From: Comamonadaceae bacterium G21597-S1
Lineage (GTDB): Bacteria; Pseudomonadota; Gammaproteobacteria; Burkholderiales; Burkholderiaceae_C
Assembly (NCBI GenBank): GCA_027214345.1
Contig: JAPWHR010000017.1
Span: 58,878-122,877, forward strand
Length of the DNA stretch: 64,000 nucleotides
Direction of reading: 5' to 3'
Shown: positions 57,472 to 64,000 of the stretch, one piece after another
How positions within the stretch are numbered: the stretch's first letter is position 1
How the letters are laid out: each line of letters starts with the position of its first letter
Made by a program: the position numbers and the translations under genes
The notes under the pieces: generated by a model
What the model was told of the DNA's origin: nothing
Seen by the model: the letters and a program-made list of their open reading frames with translations, nothing else
The model's database searches: none

Positions 57472-57489
57472 GCCGGCAGTCGCGCCGGC
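57472..57489. terminator. Short hairpin between convergent genes
   Basis: GCCGGC (57472-57477) pairs with GCCGGC (57484-57489) around six bases in the 36-base gap between the kinase and the ATPase, which are convergent. No T run, so termination is inferred from position only. Confidence 0.3.
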
Positions 57490-57498
57490 GCACCAGGT

Positions 57499-58554
57499 TC
57501 AGCCCAGGCGCTGGCCTGCCGTGTCGAACCAGTTGTTGTGCCGGCCGCTGACGGTCATGCCCACCGATTCGCCCAGGCGGACCCGGGTATTGGCTGGCGC
57601 CCGCACCGTGATCAGGCCGACGTCGGTCTTGAGCACCACGTAGGTGTCGGCCCCGGTGGGTTCGACCAGCACCACCTCGCCGCGCCAGGGTGCGTCGTCG
57701 CTGAGGTGGATATGTTCCGGGCGCTGGCCCAGCGTGGCCTCGGGCGTGTCCGGGCACGGCAGCTCGAGCGCACCGCCCGCAAAGACGAAACGCCCTTGCG
57801 CACCCCGGCGCTCGATACGGCCGTCGATGAAGTTCATCGTCGGCGAACCGATGAAGCCGGCCACGTAGGTGTTGACCGGCGTGCGGTAGATCTCGTCGGG
57901 CGTGCCGATCTGCTGCAGCACGCCGCCCTTCATGACCGCGATCCGGCTGCCCAGCGTCATGGCCTCGATCTGGTCGTGCGTGACATAGACGGTGGTGATG
58001 CCGGCCAGCAGGTGCAGCCGCTTGATCTCGGCGCGCATCTCGACCCGCAGCTTGGCGTCCAGGTTGGACAGCGGCTCGTCGAACAGGAATAACTGCGGGT
58101 CGCGTGCCAGTGCCCGCCCCATCGCCACCCGCTGGCGCTGCCCACCCGAGAGCTGGGCCGGGCGGCGGTCGAGCAGCGAGTCGATCTGCAGCATGGTCGC
58201 CACTTCGTGGATGCGCTTCATGCGTGCCTCCTTGGGCACCTTGCGCATTTCCAGTGCGAAACCGATGTTGTCGGCCACCGTCATGGTCGGATACAACGCA
58301 TAACTCTGGAACACCATCGCGATGTCGCGCTGCGCCGGTGGCACGCCGACGACGTTGCGCCCGCCGATGCGCAGTTCGCCCGCGCTCGGTTCCTCGAGCC
58401 CGGCGATGATGTTGAGCAAGGTGGACTTGCCGCAACCCGAGGGCCCGACCAGGATCAGGAACTCACCCGGCTCGACGTCGATGTCGATGCGCTTGAGCAC
58501 CTCGACCGACTTGAAACTCTTGCGGATGCCCGCGATCTGGAGCGAAGAAGCCAT
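57499..58554 (-). CDS. Sugar ABC transporter ATPase (MalK/UgpC type)
   Basis: A 351-aa nucleotide-binding subunit. Walker A is GPSGCGKSTLL, the signature is LSGGQRQRVAMGRAL, Walker B is LFLFDEPLSNLD and the switch His is in VYVTHDQIEAM. The C-terminal regulatory OB domains (TOBE type, about 240-351) are present: GQRPEHIHLSDD and PTGADTYVVLKTD. It is the last gene of the gts-type operon and lies 5 bases after gtsC. These subunits form a homodimer under the two permeases. Confidence 0.9.
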   Translation of the reverse strand: MASSLQIAGIRKSFKSVEVLKRIDIDVEPGEFLILVGPSGCGKSTLLNIIAGLEEPSAGELRIGGRNVVGVPPAQRDIAMVFQSYALYPTMTVADNIGFALEMRKVPKEARMKRIHEVATMLQIDSLLDRRPAQLSGGQRQRVAMGRALARDPQLFLFDEPLSNLDAKLRVEMRAEIKRLHLLAGITTVYVTHDQIEAMTLGSRIAVMKGGVLQQIGTPDEIYRTPVNTYVAGFIGSPTMNFIDGRIERRGAQGRFVFAGGALELPCPDTPEATLGQRPEHIHLSDDAPWRGEVVLVEPTGADTYVVLKTDVGLITVRAPANTRVRLGESVGMTVSGRHNNWFDTAGQRLG

Positions 58555-58559
58555 GCGGT

Positions 58560-59414
58560 TCAGCCTTTCACGGCGCCGGCCGTGAGTCCCTTGACGAAAT
58601 ATTGCCCGGCCAGCACGTAGACCAGCATCGTGGGCAGGCCGGCGATGATGGCCGCGGCCATGTCGACGTTGTAGCTCTTGACGCTGCTGGTGGTGTTGGC
58701 CATGTTGTTCAGGCCCACCGTGACCGGCTTGCTGTCGGCGCCGCTGAAGGCCACGCCGAACAGGAAGTCGTTCCAGATGTTGGTGAATTGCCAGATCAGC
58801 GTGACCATCAGGATCGGCGTGGACATCGGCACCACGATGCGCCAGAAGATGCGCCAGAAGCCGGCCCCGTCGATGCGCGCGGCATTGACCAGCTCGCGCG
58901 GAATCGCGGCATAGTAGTTGCGAAAGAACAGCGTCGTGCCGGCCAGCCCGGCCAGGCAATGCACCAGGATCAGGCCGACGATGGAACTCGACAGGCCCAG
59001 GAAACCGAGCACCTGGCTCATCGGCAGCAGCACGACCTGGAACGGCATGAACACGCCGAACAGCAGGAAGCCGAACAGCACCTCGCTGCCGCGAAAGCGC
59101 CACATGCTCAGCACGTAGCCGTTCACGGCGCCCCAGGCGGTGGAGATCAGCACCGCCGGCACGGCCATGAGCACCGAGTTCATGAAGTAGGGCCTCAGGC
59201 CCCGGCAGTCCACGCCGGTGCAGGCCGAGGACCAGGCCAGCGACCAGGCCTCGAGTTTCAGTGTGCCCGGCAGGCTCAGCAGATTGCCGCTGCGGATCTC
59301 GTCGGCATCCTTGAACGAGGTCGCCAGCATCACGTACAGCGGCGCGAGGAAGAAGAAGGCGGCCAGCAGCAGCAGGGCGTAGACCGCGAAGCGGGACAGG
59401 GCCTTAGCGCTCAT
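58560..59414 (-). CDS. gtsC: Sugar ABC transporter permease, GtsC-like
   Basis: A 284-aa inner-membrane permease of the MalG type with about six helices. The coupling-helix motif is ELVNAARIDGAGFWRIFWRI. It starts within the end of gtsB (11-base overlap) and is followed by the ATPase. It pairs with GtsB to form the glucose/mannose-type channel. Confidence 0.88.
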   Translation of the reverse strand: MSAKALSRFAVYALLLLAAFFFLAPLYVMLATSFKDADEIRSGNLLSLPGTLKLEAWSLAWSSACTGVDCRGLRPYFMNSVLMAVPAVLISTAWGAVNGYVLSMWRFRGSEVLFGFLLFGVFMPFQVVLLPMSQVLGFLGLSSSIVGLILVHCLAGLAGTTLFFRNYYAAIPRELVNAARIDGAGFWRIFWRIVVPMSTPILMVTLIWQFTNIWNDFLFGVAFSGADSKPVTVGLNNMANTTSSVKSYNVDMAAAIIAGLPTMLVYVLAGQYFVKGLTAGAVKG

Positions 59415-60282
59415 GGGACTTGGCGCGCAGTTCGCTGTACAGATACGGGACGACGATGGCGGCCACGGTGGCCAGCATCATGGTGGCGCTGGCCGCGCCC
59501 AGGCCGATCTGGCCGCGCGTGAAGCTCATCACGTACATGAAGGTGGCCGGCACGTCGGTGGCATAACCCGGGCCGCCACCGGTCAGGGCCATGACCAGGT
59601 CGAAACTCTTGATCGACAGGTGCGACAGCACCAGCACGGTCGAGAACACCACCGGGCGCAGCACCGGCAGGATGATGCGCCAGTAGATGCGCGGCAGCGA
59701 CGCACCGTCGATCTGCGCCGCCTTGATGATGCTGTCGTCGATGCCGCGCAGGCCGGCCAGGAACAGCGCCATCGCGAAACCCGCCGACTGCCAGACGCCG
59801 GCCAGCACGATGCAGTAGATCGCCAGGTCGGACTGCACCAGCCAGTCGAAGGAAAAACTGCTCCAGCCCAGGTCGTGCATCAGCTTTTCCAGCCCCAGGC
59901 TGGGATTGAGGATCCATTTCCAGGCGGTGCCGGTGACGATGAACGACAAGGCCATGGGGTAGAGGTAGATGGTGCGCAGCAGGCCTTCGGCGCGCACCTT
60001 CTGGTCCAGGAAGATCGCCAGCACCATGCCCAGCACCATCGAGCCGCCCACGTACAACACGCTGAAAATGCCCAGGTTCTTCAGGGCCACGTACCAGCGG
60101 TCCATGTCCCAGAGGGAAACATATTGCTCCAGCCCGACGAACTCGTCGTAGTTCGGCAACATGCGCGAGCCGGTCACCGACAACACGCCGTTCCAGATCA
60201 TCAGGCCGTAGATGAAGGCGAATCCCAGCACGAAGCCCGGCGCAATCACCAGCTTGGGCAGGAGGCTCTCGGCGGATTTCAT
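59404..60282 (-). CDS. gtsB: Sugar ABC transporter permease, GtsB-like
   Basis: A 292-aa inner-membrane permease of the MalF type with about six helices and the coupling motif IKAAQIDGASLPRIYWRIIL. A strong hairpin lies in the 72-base gap from gtsA. It overlaps gtsC by 11 bases. Confidence 0.88.
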   Translation of the reverse strand: MKSAESLLPKLVIAPGFVLGFAFIYGLMIWNGVLSVTGSRMLPNYDEFVGLEQYVSLWDMDRWYVALKNLGIFSVLYVGGSMVLGMVLAIFLDQKVRAEGLLRTIYLYPMALSFIVTGTAWKWILNPSLGLEKLMHDLGWSSFSFDWLVQSDLAIYCIVLAGVWQSAGFAMALFLAGLRGIDDSIIKAAQIDGASLPRIYWRIILPVLRPVVFSTVLVLSHLSIKSFDLVMALTGGGPGYATDVPATFMYVMSFTRGQIGLGAASATMMLATVAAIVVPYLYSELRAKSHER

Positions 60283-60298
60283 GGCTTGCTTGCGGCGG

Positions 60299-60323
60299 AC
60301 CCGTCCGGACGGGCCGGACGGGT
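60299..60323. promoter_or_regulatory. Perfect hairpin between gtsA and gtsB
   Basis: ACCCGTCCGG (60299-60308) pairs with CCGGACGGGT (60314-60323) around a five-base loop. No T run follows on the minus strand. It probably protects the gtsA part of the transcript or attenuates read-through, setting a binding-protein excess. Confidence 0.6.
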
Positions 60324-60354
60324 TCGATGCGCCATCGACGGGCGCACCGCGTGC

Positions 60355-61605
60355 CTACTTGGTGGCCGCGGCCTTGGCGATGTTCTTCACGCCATCGGCG
60401 ACCGAGATCTTGTCGTCGTTCCAGAACTGGCTGACGGCGTCCTTGATCGCCCCCTCGGCCGCCGGGCTGACCGCCATGCCGTGCGCGACCGACGGCACCA
60501 GGCCGCCATTCTTGGACGTGGCGACGAAGTCCTTGGACGACATCTTGGCGCAGTCGTCGAACTTGGCCATGTCCATGTTCAGTCGCACCGGGATCGAGCC
60601 CTTGTTCAGGTTGAAGACTTCCTGGAACTGCGGGCCCATGATGGCCGCGGCCAGGTCGGCCTGCGCCTTCTGCGCGCCGGCGTCCTTGAGCTTGAACATC
60701 GCGAACGAGTCGACGTTGAAGGTGTAGGCGTTGCCGGTGCCCGGCGCGGCGGCGCAGAGGTAGTCCTTGCCCGGCATTTTCTTGGCGGCGGTGAATTCGC
60801 CCTTGGCCCAGTCACCCATGAACTGGAACGCGGCCCGGCCGTCGATGACCATGGCCGTGGCCAGGTTCCAGTCACGGCCGGGAGAGGCCGGGTCGGTGTA
60901 GGTCTTGATCTTGCGGAAGGTCTCGAGCACCTTGGTCATCGTGGCACTGGTCAGCGCCTTCTGGTCGAGCTTGACCATCGCGTCCTCGTAGAACCTGGCG
61001 CCACCGACGCCCAGCACCACGTCCTCGAAGGTCGTGAAGTCCTGCCAGTTCTGCCCGCCGTGCGCCACCGCGATCAGCCCGGCCGCCTTGACCTTGTCTG
61101 CGGCCGCGAAGAATTCGTCCCAGGTCTTGGGGGCGCCCGCCACGCCGGCCTTCTTCAGCACCTCGGCGTTGGCCCACATCCAGTTGACCCGGTGCACGTT
61201 GACCGGCGCGGCCACGTAGTTGCCCTTGTACTTCATGACGTCGGCCACGCCCTTGGGCAGCAGGCTGTCCCACTTCTCGGCCTTGGCGGTCGCATCCAGG
61301 TTGGCCAGCACGCCCTCGCGTGCCCATTCCTGGATCGCCGGGCCCTTGATCTGGGCCGCGGCGGGCGGGTTGCCGGCCACGACGCGGCTCTTGAGCACCG
61401 TCATGGCCGCGTCGCCACCACCGCCGGCGACCGCGAAGTCCTTCCAGGTGTGGCCCTTGCCCTCCATGATCTTCTTGAGTTCGGCGACCGACTTGGCTTC
61501 GCCGCCGGAGGTCCACCAGTGCAAGACCTCGACCTCGCCAGCCATCGCGGTACCGGTTGCCACGACCACGGCAAGGGCGGTCGCAAGTTGGGACAATTTC
61601 AGCAT
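60355..61605 (-). CDS. gtsA: Glucose/mannose-type ABC binding protein, GtsA-like
   Basis: A 416-aa periplasmic sugar-binding protein with a Sec signal (LATALAVVVATGTAMA) followed by the mature start GEVEVLHWWTSGGEAKSV. Blocks closely follow Pseudomonas GtsA: AMTVLKSRVVAGNPPAAAQI, NVHRVNWMWANAEVLKKAG and VFNLNKGSIPVRLNMDM. It starts the gts-type operon. The upstream 190-base gap holds a 14-base AT palindrome. Likely ligand is glucose or a similar hexose, on family grounds. Confidence 0.9.
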   Translation of the reverse strand: MLKLSQLATALAVVVATGTAMAGEVEVLHWWTSGGEAKSVAELKKIMEGKGHTWKDFAVAGGGGDAAMTVLKSRVVAGNPPAAAQIKGPAIQEWAREGVLANLDATAKAEKWDSLLPKGVADVMKYKGNYVAAPVNVHRVNWMWANAEVLKKAGVAGAPKTWDEFFAAADKVKAAGLIAVAHGGQNWQDFTTFEDVVLGVGGARFYEDAMVKLDQKALTSATMTKVLETFRKIKTYTDPASPGRDWNLATAMVIDGRAAFQFMGDWAKGEFTAAKKMPGKDYLCAAAPGTGNAYTFNVDSFAMFKLKDAGAQKAQADLAAAIMGPQFQEVFNLNKGSIPVRLNMDMAKFDDCAKMSSKDFVATSKNGGLVPSVAHGMAVSPAAEGAIKDAVSQFWNDDKISVADGVKNIAKAAATK

Positions 61606-61695
61606 CGTGTCTCCCGAGTGTTCAGACCACGACCGTGGCGGGCCGCAGCGTGGGTTGCCCAGACTGGCACCGCGCCAGCTGTGGTCGTTAATGTT

Positions 61696-61709
61696 TCATT
61701 AATTAATGA
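61696..61709. promoter_or_regulatory. Perfect 14-base palindrome upstream of gtsA, candidate operator
   Basis: TCATTAATTAATGA is fully self-complementary, AT-rich in GC-rich DNA, and lies about 91 bases before the gtsA start. It has the look of a sugar-regulator operator, but I cannot name the protein. Confidence 0.5.
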
Positions 61710-61795
61710 TCGTCGCCATCGGGTGAAACCCTGTGTCGATCCGGACCAGGGCATGGTCGCGTCGCCGGCGGGCACGCGACGCCGCCAGGGCCGCC

Positions 61796-62776
61796 TCACC
61801 TGCGGCGCGTTGCCGGCAGCGCGGAGCCGTTCGTGCGTTGCGCGGGGTCATGGTGCGCGATCATGTGTTGCGCCAGCTTGTCCACGGCCGGTGCCAGCGG
61901 GGCGTCGGGCAGCAACATGCCCAGCGGGTCCAGGGGCAGGTGCCAGGGCGTGGGCACCACATGCAGCAGGCCGCGGCGGACCCAGGGCCGCACGACGCCC
62001 AGTGGCACCAGCGTCAGCAGGTCCTGGGTGTCGAGCATGGTCCAGGTCAGCGCGGTCACGCGGGTCGTGACCGGGCGTATGCGAGGTGTCCAGCCTTGTT
62101 CGCGGCACAGGTCCTCGAAGCGCGCGCGAGCGACGCTGCCCAATGTGTTGGGCAACCATTCGGACTGTGCGAGCAAGGCCGGATCGGGGGCGCCGACGCG
62201 GGCCAGCGGATGCCGGATTCCGCACACGACGGCAAAGGCGTCGTCGACGCAGGCGGTGAAGCGCCAGCCGACCGGCACCAGGGCCGGCTGGCGGCAGAAA
62301 ACGACATCGATCGCTTCCCGCGCGACGGTGGCCGCCAGTTCCGCACGGTCCGCGTTCGTGACCACGACCTCGATCTGCGGATGCGCCCGGCTGAAGGCCG
62401 GCAGGCTGTCGGCGAGCAGGCCGTCCGCGCCGGCGGCCGTGGCCGCCGCGCGCACCAGGTGTTCGTCGTATTCCAGGTGCGAGGCGATCAGCGTGGCGCT
62501 GTCCTCCAGGCGCGCCAGGACCTGGCGTACCAGCGGCAACATCTCCAATGCCAGCGGCGTCGGGCTGACGCCCCGTGCATGGCGCACGAACAGCGGGGCC
62601 TCGACCAGCCGCTCCAGATCGGCCAGCAGCAGCGTGACCGCCGGCTGGGTCATGTTCAGCGACTGGGCGGTGCGCCCGACATGCCCGAGTTCGGCCAACC
62701 GGATCACCATTTGCAGGTGCCGGATGCGCAGCTTGGACAACAGGCGGTTCAGTACGACGGTGGAGCGCAGCTTCAT
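61796..62776 (-). CDS. LysR-family transcriptional regulator
   Basis: A 326-aa LysR regulator. The helix-turn-helix includes LQMVIRLAELGHVGRTAQSL and MTQPAVTLLLADLERL; the effector domain is at about 100-310. It is divergent from the Bug binding protein at 62878 with 101 bases between, an arrangement very common in Burkholderiales, so it probably controls that gene. It is upstream of gtsA on the same strand, but a 190-base gap with its own palindrome separates them. Confidence 0.88.
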   Translation of the reverse strand: MKLRSTVVLNRLLSKLRIRHLQMVIRLAELGHVGRTAQSLNMTQPAVTLLLADLERLVEAPLFVRHARGVSPTPLALEMLPLVRQVLARLEDSATLIASHLEYDEHLVRAAATAAGADGLLADSLPAFSRAHPQIEVVVTNADRAELAATVAREAIDVVFCRQPALVPVGWRFTACVDDAFAVVCGIRHPLARVGAPDPALLAQSEWLPNTLGSVARARFEDLCREQGWTPRIRPVTTRVTALTWTMLDTQDLLTLVPLGVVRPWVRRGLLHVVPTPWHLPLDPLGMLLPDAPLAPAVDKLAQHMIAHHDPAQRTNGSALPATRRR

Positions 62777-62818
62777 GGCGAGTCATTCGAATCTGTTATC
62801 GAGCAGAGTCAATTTTCA

Positions 62819-62847
62819 TTGGATTTTATTTGTGGGCTGCCTAGCAT
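62819..62847 (+). promoter_or_regulatory. Candidate sigma-70 promoter of the Bug protein gene
   Basis: TTGGAT (62819-62824), a 17-base spacer and TAGCAT (62842-62847) lie in an AT-rich patch 30 bases before the start, followed by AAGGA at 62866. The match to consensus is partial. Confidence 0.35.
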
Positions 62848-62877
62848 CGGCCTTCCCGACATGACAAGGAGACACAT

Positions 62878-63888
62878 ATGACCCGATGGAACATTGCCGA
62901 TGGCGGGCGCTGGCCCCGGCGCTCGGTACTCACGTCCGCAGCGGCGCTTGCCGCCATCGCGACCGGCTGGCCTGCCATGGCACAGGCTTACCCGACAAAG
63001 CCGGTACGGGTGCTGGTCGGCGCCGGCGCCGGCGGCCCGAGCGATTTCCTGGCGCGCACGTTCAGCGACAGCGCGACGCCGGCACTCGGCCAGTCCTTCG
63101 TCGTCGACAACAAGGCCGGCGCCAGCGGCACGATCGCGGTGGCGCTGGCGGCGCGGGCCTCCGCCGACGGCTATACCCTGGTGGCCAGTGGCCCGTCGGC
63201 CGTCGTGGTGGCTCCGCATTTGTTCGCCAAGCTGGAGTACGACGCCGAGAAGGACCTGACCCCGGTGGCCATGCTGGGTGCCGGCGCCTTCGTGCTGGCG
63301 GTGCATCCCTCGCTGCCGGCGCACAACGTGACCGAGCTGGTCGCCCTGGCCAAGGCCAAGCCCGGCAGCCTGAGCTACGGCTCCGGTGGCAACGGTTCGT
63401 CCGGCCACCTGTGCATGGAGGCGTTCGCCGAACGTGCGGGCATCGAGATGCAGCACGTGCCGTACAAGGGAGATGCACCGGCGGCCAACGACCTGCTGGG
63501 TGGCCAGATCCAGTTGATGTTCACGTCGCCGAACGTGGCGCTGGCGCACCACAAGGCGGGCAAGCTCCGGATCATCGCGGTGACCACGCGCGAGCGCATG
63601 GGGGCGCTGCCCGAGGTGCCCGCGGTCCACGAGATGCTCAAGGACTTCGAGCAGCTCGGCTGGATCATGCTGTTCGCGCCGTCGGCCACACCGCAGCCGG
63701 TGCTCGACAACCTGGCCACCGCCTGGGCCCAGGCGCGCGACCAGCCGGCGGTCAAGACCAAGCTCGATGGCATGGGCATGGCGCCGCCGGCGCACTATGC
63801 GTCGCGCGAGTCGCTGCTGGCGATGTTGCGTTCCGAGCGGGCCCGCACCGCGGCCCTGGTCAAGCGCCTGGGCATCACGCCGGCCTGA
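62878..63888 (+). CDS. Bug/TctC-family tripartite transporter substrate-binding protein
   Basis: A 336-aa periplasmic binding protein of the Bug family. The N terminus is a Tat-like signal (RRSVLTSAAALAAIATGW, cleaved near AQA-YP). The mature protein begins YPTKPVRVLVGAGAGGPSDF, the Bug hallmark, with HVPYKGDAPAANDLLGGQIQ. Such proteins bind carboxylates for tripartite transporters, but here no TctA/TctB genes follow. Orphan Bug genes are typical of Burkholderiales. AAGGA precedes the ATG. Confidence 0.92.
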   Translation: MTRWNIADGGRWPRRSVLTSAAALAAIATGWPAMAQAYPTKPVRVLVGAGAGGPSDFLARTFSDSATPALGQSFVVDNKAGASGTIAVALAARASADGYTLVASGPSAVVVAPHLFAKLEYDAEKDLTPVAMLGAGAFVLAVHPSLPAHNVTELVALAKAKPGSLSYGSGGNGSSGHLCMEAFAERAGIEMQHVPYKGDAPAANDLLGGQIQLMFTSPNVALAHHKAGKLRIIAVTTRERMGALPEVPAVHEMLKDFEQLGWIMLFAPSATPQPVLDNLATAWAQARDQPAVKTKLDGMGMAPPAHYASRESLLAMLRSERARTAALVKRLGITPA

Positions 63889-63890
63889 AG

Positions 63891-63939
63891 TGAAAGACGC
63901 CCCCCGTCTGTCCGGTTTCACTGCGTGTAAACCGGCCGA
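63891..63939. repeat. Dispersed 49-base hairpin repeat, copy 2
   Basis: Starts two bases after the Bug gene stop and matches 5386-5434 at 46 of 49 positions. The stem CCGGTTTCAC / GTG-T-AAACCGG is kept by a paired change. The second shared block CCCCACTGGGGGGCG follows at 63943-63957. The sequence from there to 64000 is GC-rich and non-coding as far as can be seen. Confidence 0.8.
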
Positions 63940-64000
63940 ACCCCCCACTGGGGGGCGGGCCGGCCGCTTCGGAGCGGCCGTGCGCGGCGGCCCCTGGCCT

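Noticed and set aside
59413..62070. Very long open frame (885 codons) on the plus strand
   Set aside because: It runs antisense through gtsA, gtsB and the LysR gene, whose products are clear family members. Composition is His/Gln/Arg-rich, as expected for antisense frames in GC-rich DNA.

Overview
The window is GC-rich (roughly two thirds G+C), tightly packed DNA. It probably comes from a betaproteobacterium of the order Burkholderiales, with a Comamonadaceae-like gene style. The evidence is a Bug/TctC-type binding protein paired with a divergent LysR gene, a PEP-CTERM exported protein, a GtsABCD-type sugar transporter, many LysR regulators, and a GC-rich hairpin repeat that follows genes at both ends of the window. 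No rRNA, tRNA, CRISPR array, phage gene or intact insertion sequence was seen.

Layout. 1-742 is kdpE, the end of a Kdp potassium-response operon. 1169-8648 is an operon for gamma-butyrobetaine and carnitine: dehydrocarnitine cleavage enzyme, carnitine dehydrogenase, two hot-dog thioesterases, an acyl-CoA dehydrogenase, an NDP-forming CoA ligase and a CaiD-type hydratase. Together these could carry gamma-butyrobetaine through carnitine to glycine betaine. 8877-13373 holds a tandem Hcp-like PEP-CTERM protein, a LysR/MFS divergent pair and a peroxiredoxin-like protein. 13599-19423 (minus strand) is an aminotransferase, TAXI binding protein, fused TRAP permease and Asp/Glu racemase-like operon. 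19604-20500 is a Tat-exported dienelactone hydrolase.

20556-46921 is the most unusual part. A LysR gene faces a long plus-strand array with two histidine/phenylalanine ammonia-lyase homologues whose MIO-forming Ala-Ser-Gly triad is destroyed, an ornithine-cyclodeaminase-like protein, three dipeptide-type ABC transporters (two are a block duplication, and the second copy has lost its ATPases), two PhnD-like binding proteins without signal peptides, a CocE-type hydrolase, a DddP-like M24 protein and a membrane di-iron desaturase. It is followed by a DODA-type dioxygenase, a class III aminotransferase, an MttB-family (trimethylamine/betaine) methyltransferase and folD. My working inference is that this array, next to the carnitine operon, breaks down quaternary-ammonium or sulfonium ('onium') compounds such as betainised amino acids. 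The MIO-less lyases would be expected to eliminate a trimethylammonium or similar good leaving group, as in ergothionase.

52654-55203 (minus) is the GDYXXLXY/DUF4401/DUF2157 membrane trio. 55350-57462 is a response regulator and histidine kinase. 57499-61605 (minus) is a glucose/mannose-type ABC transporter (gtsA, gtsB, gtsC plus a MalK-like ATPase). 61796-63888 is a divergent LysR and Bug binding-protein pair. The window ends in a copy of the dispersed hairpin repeat.
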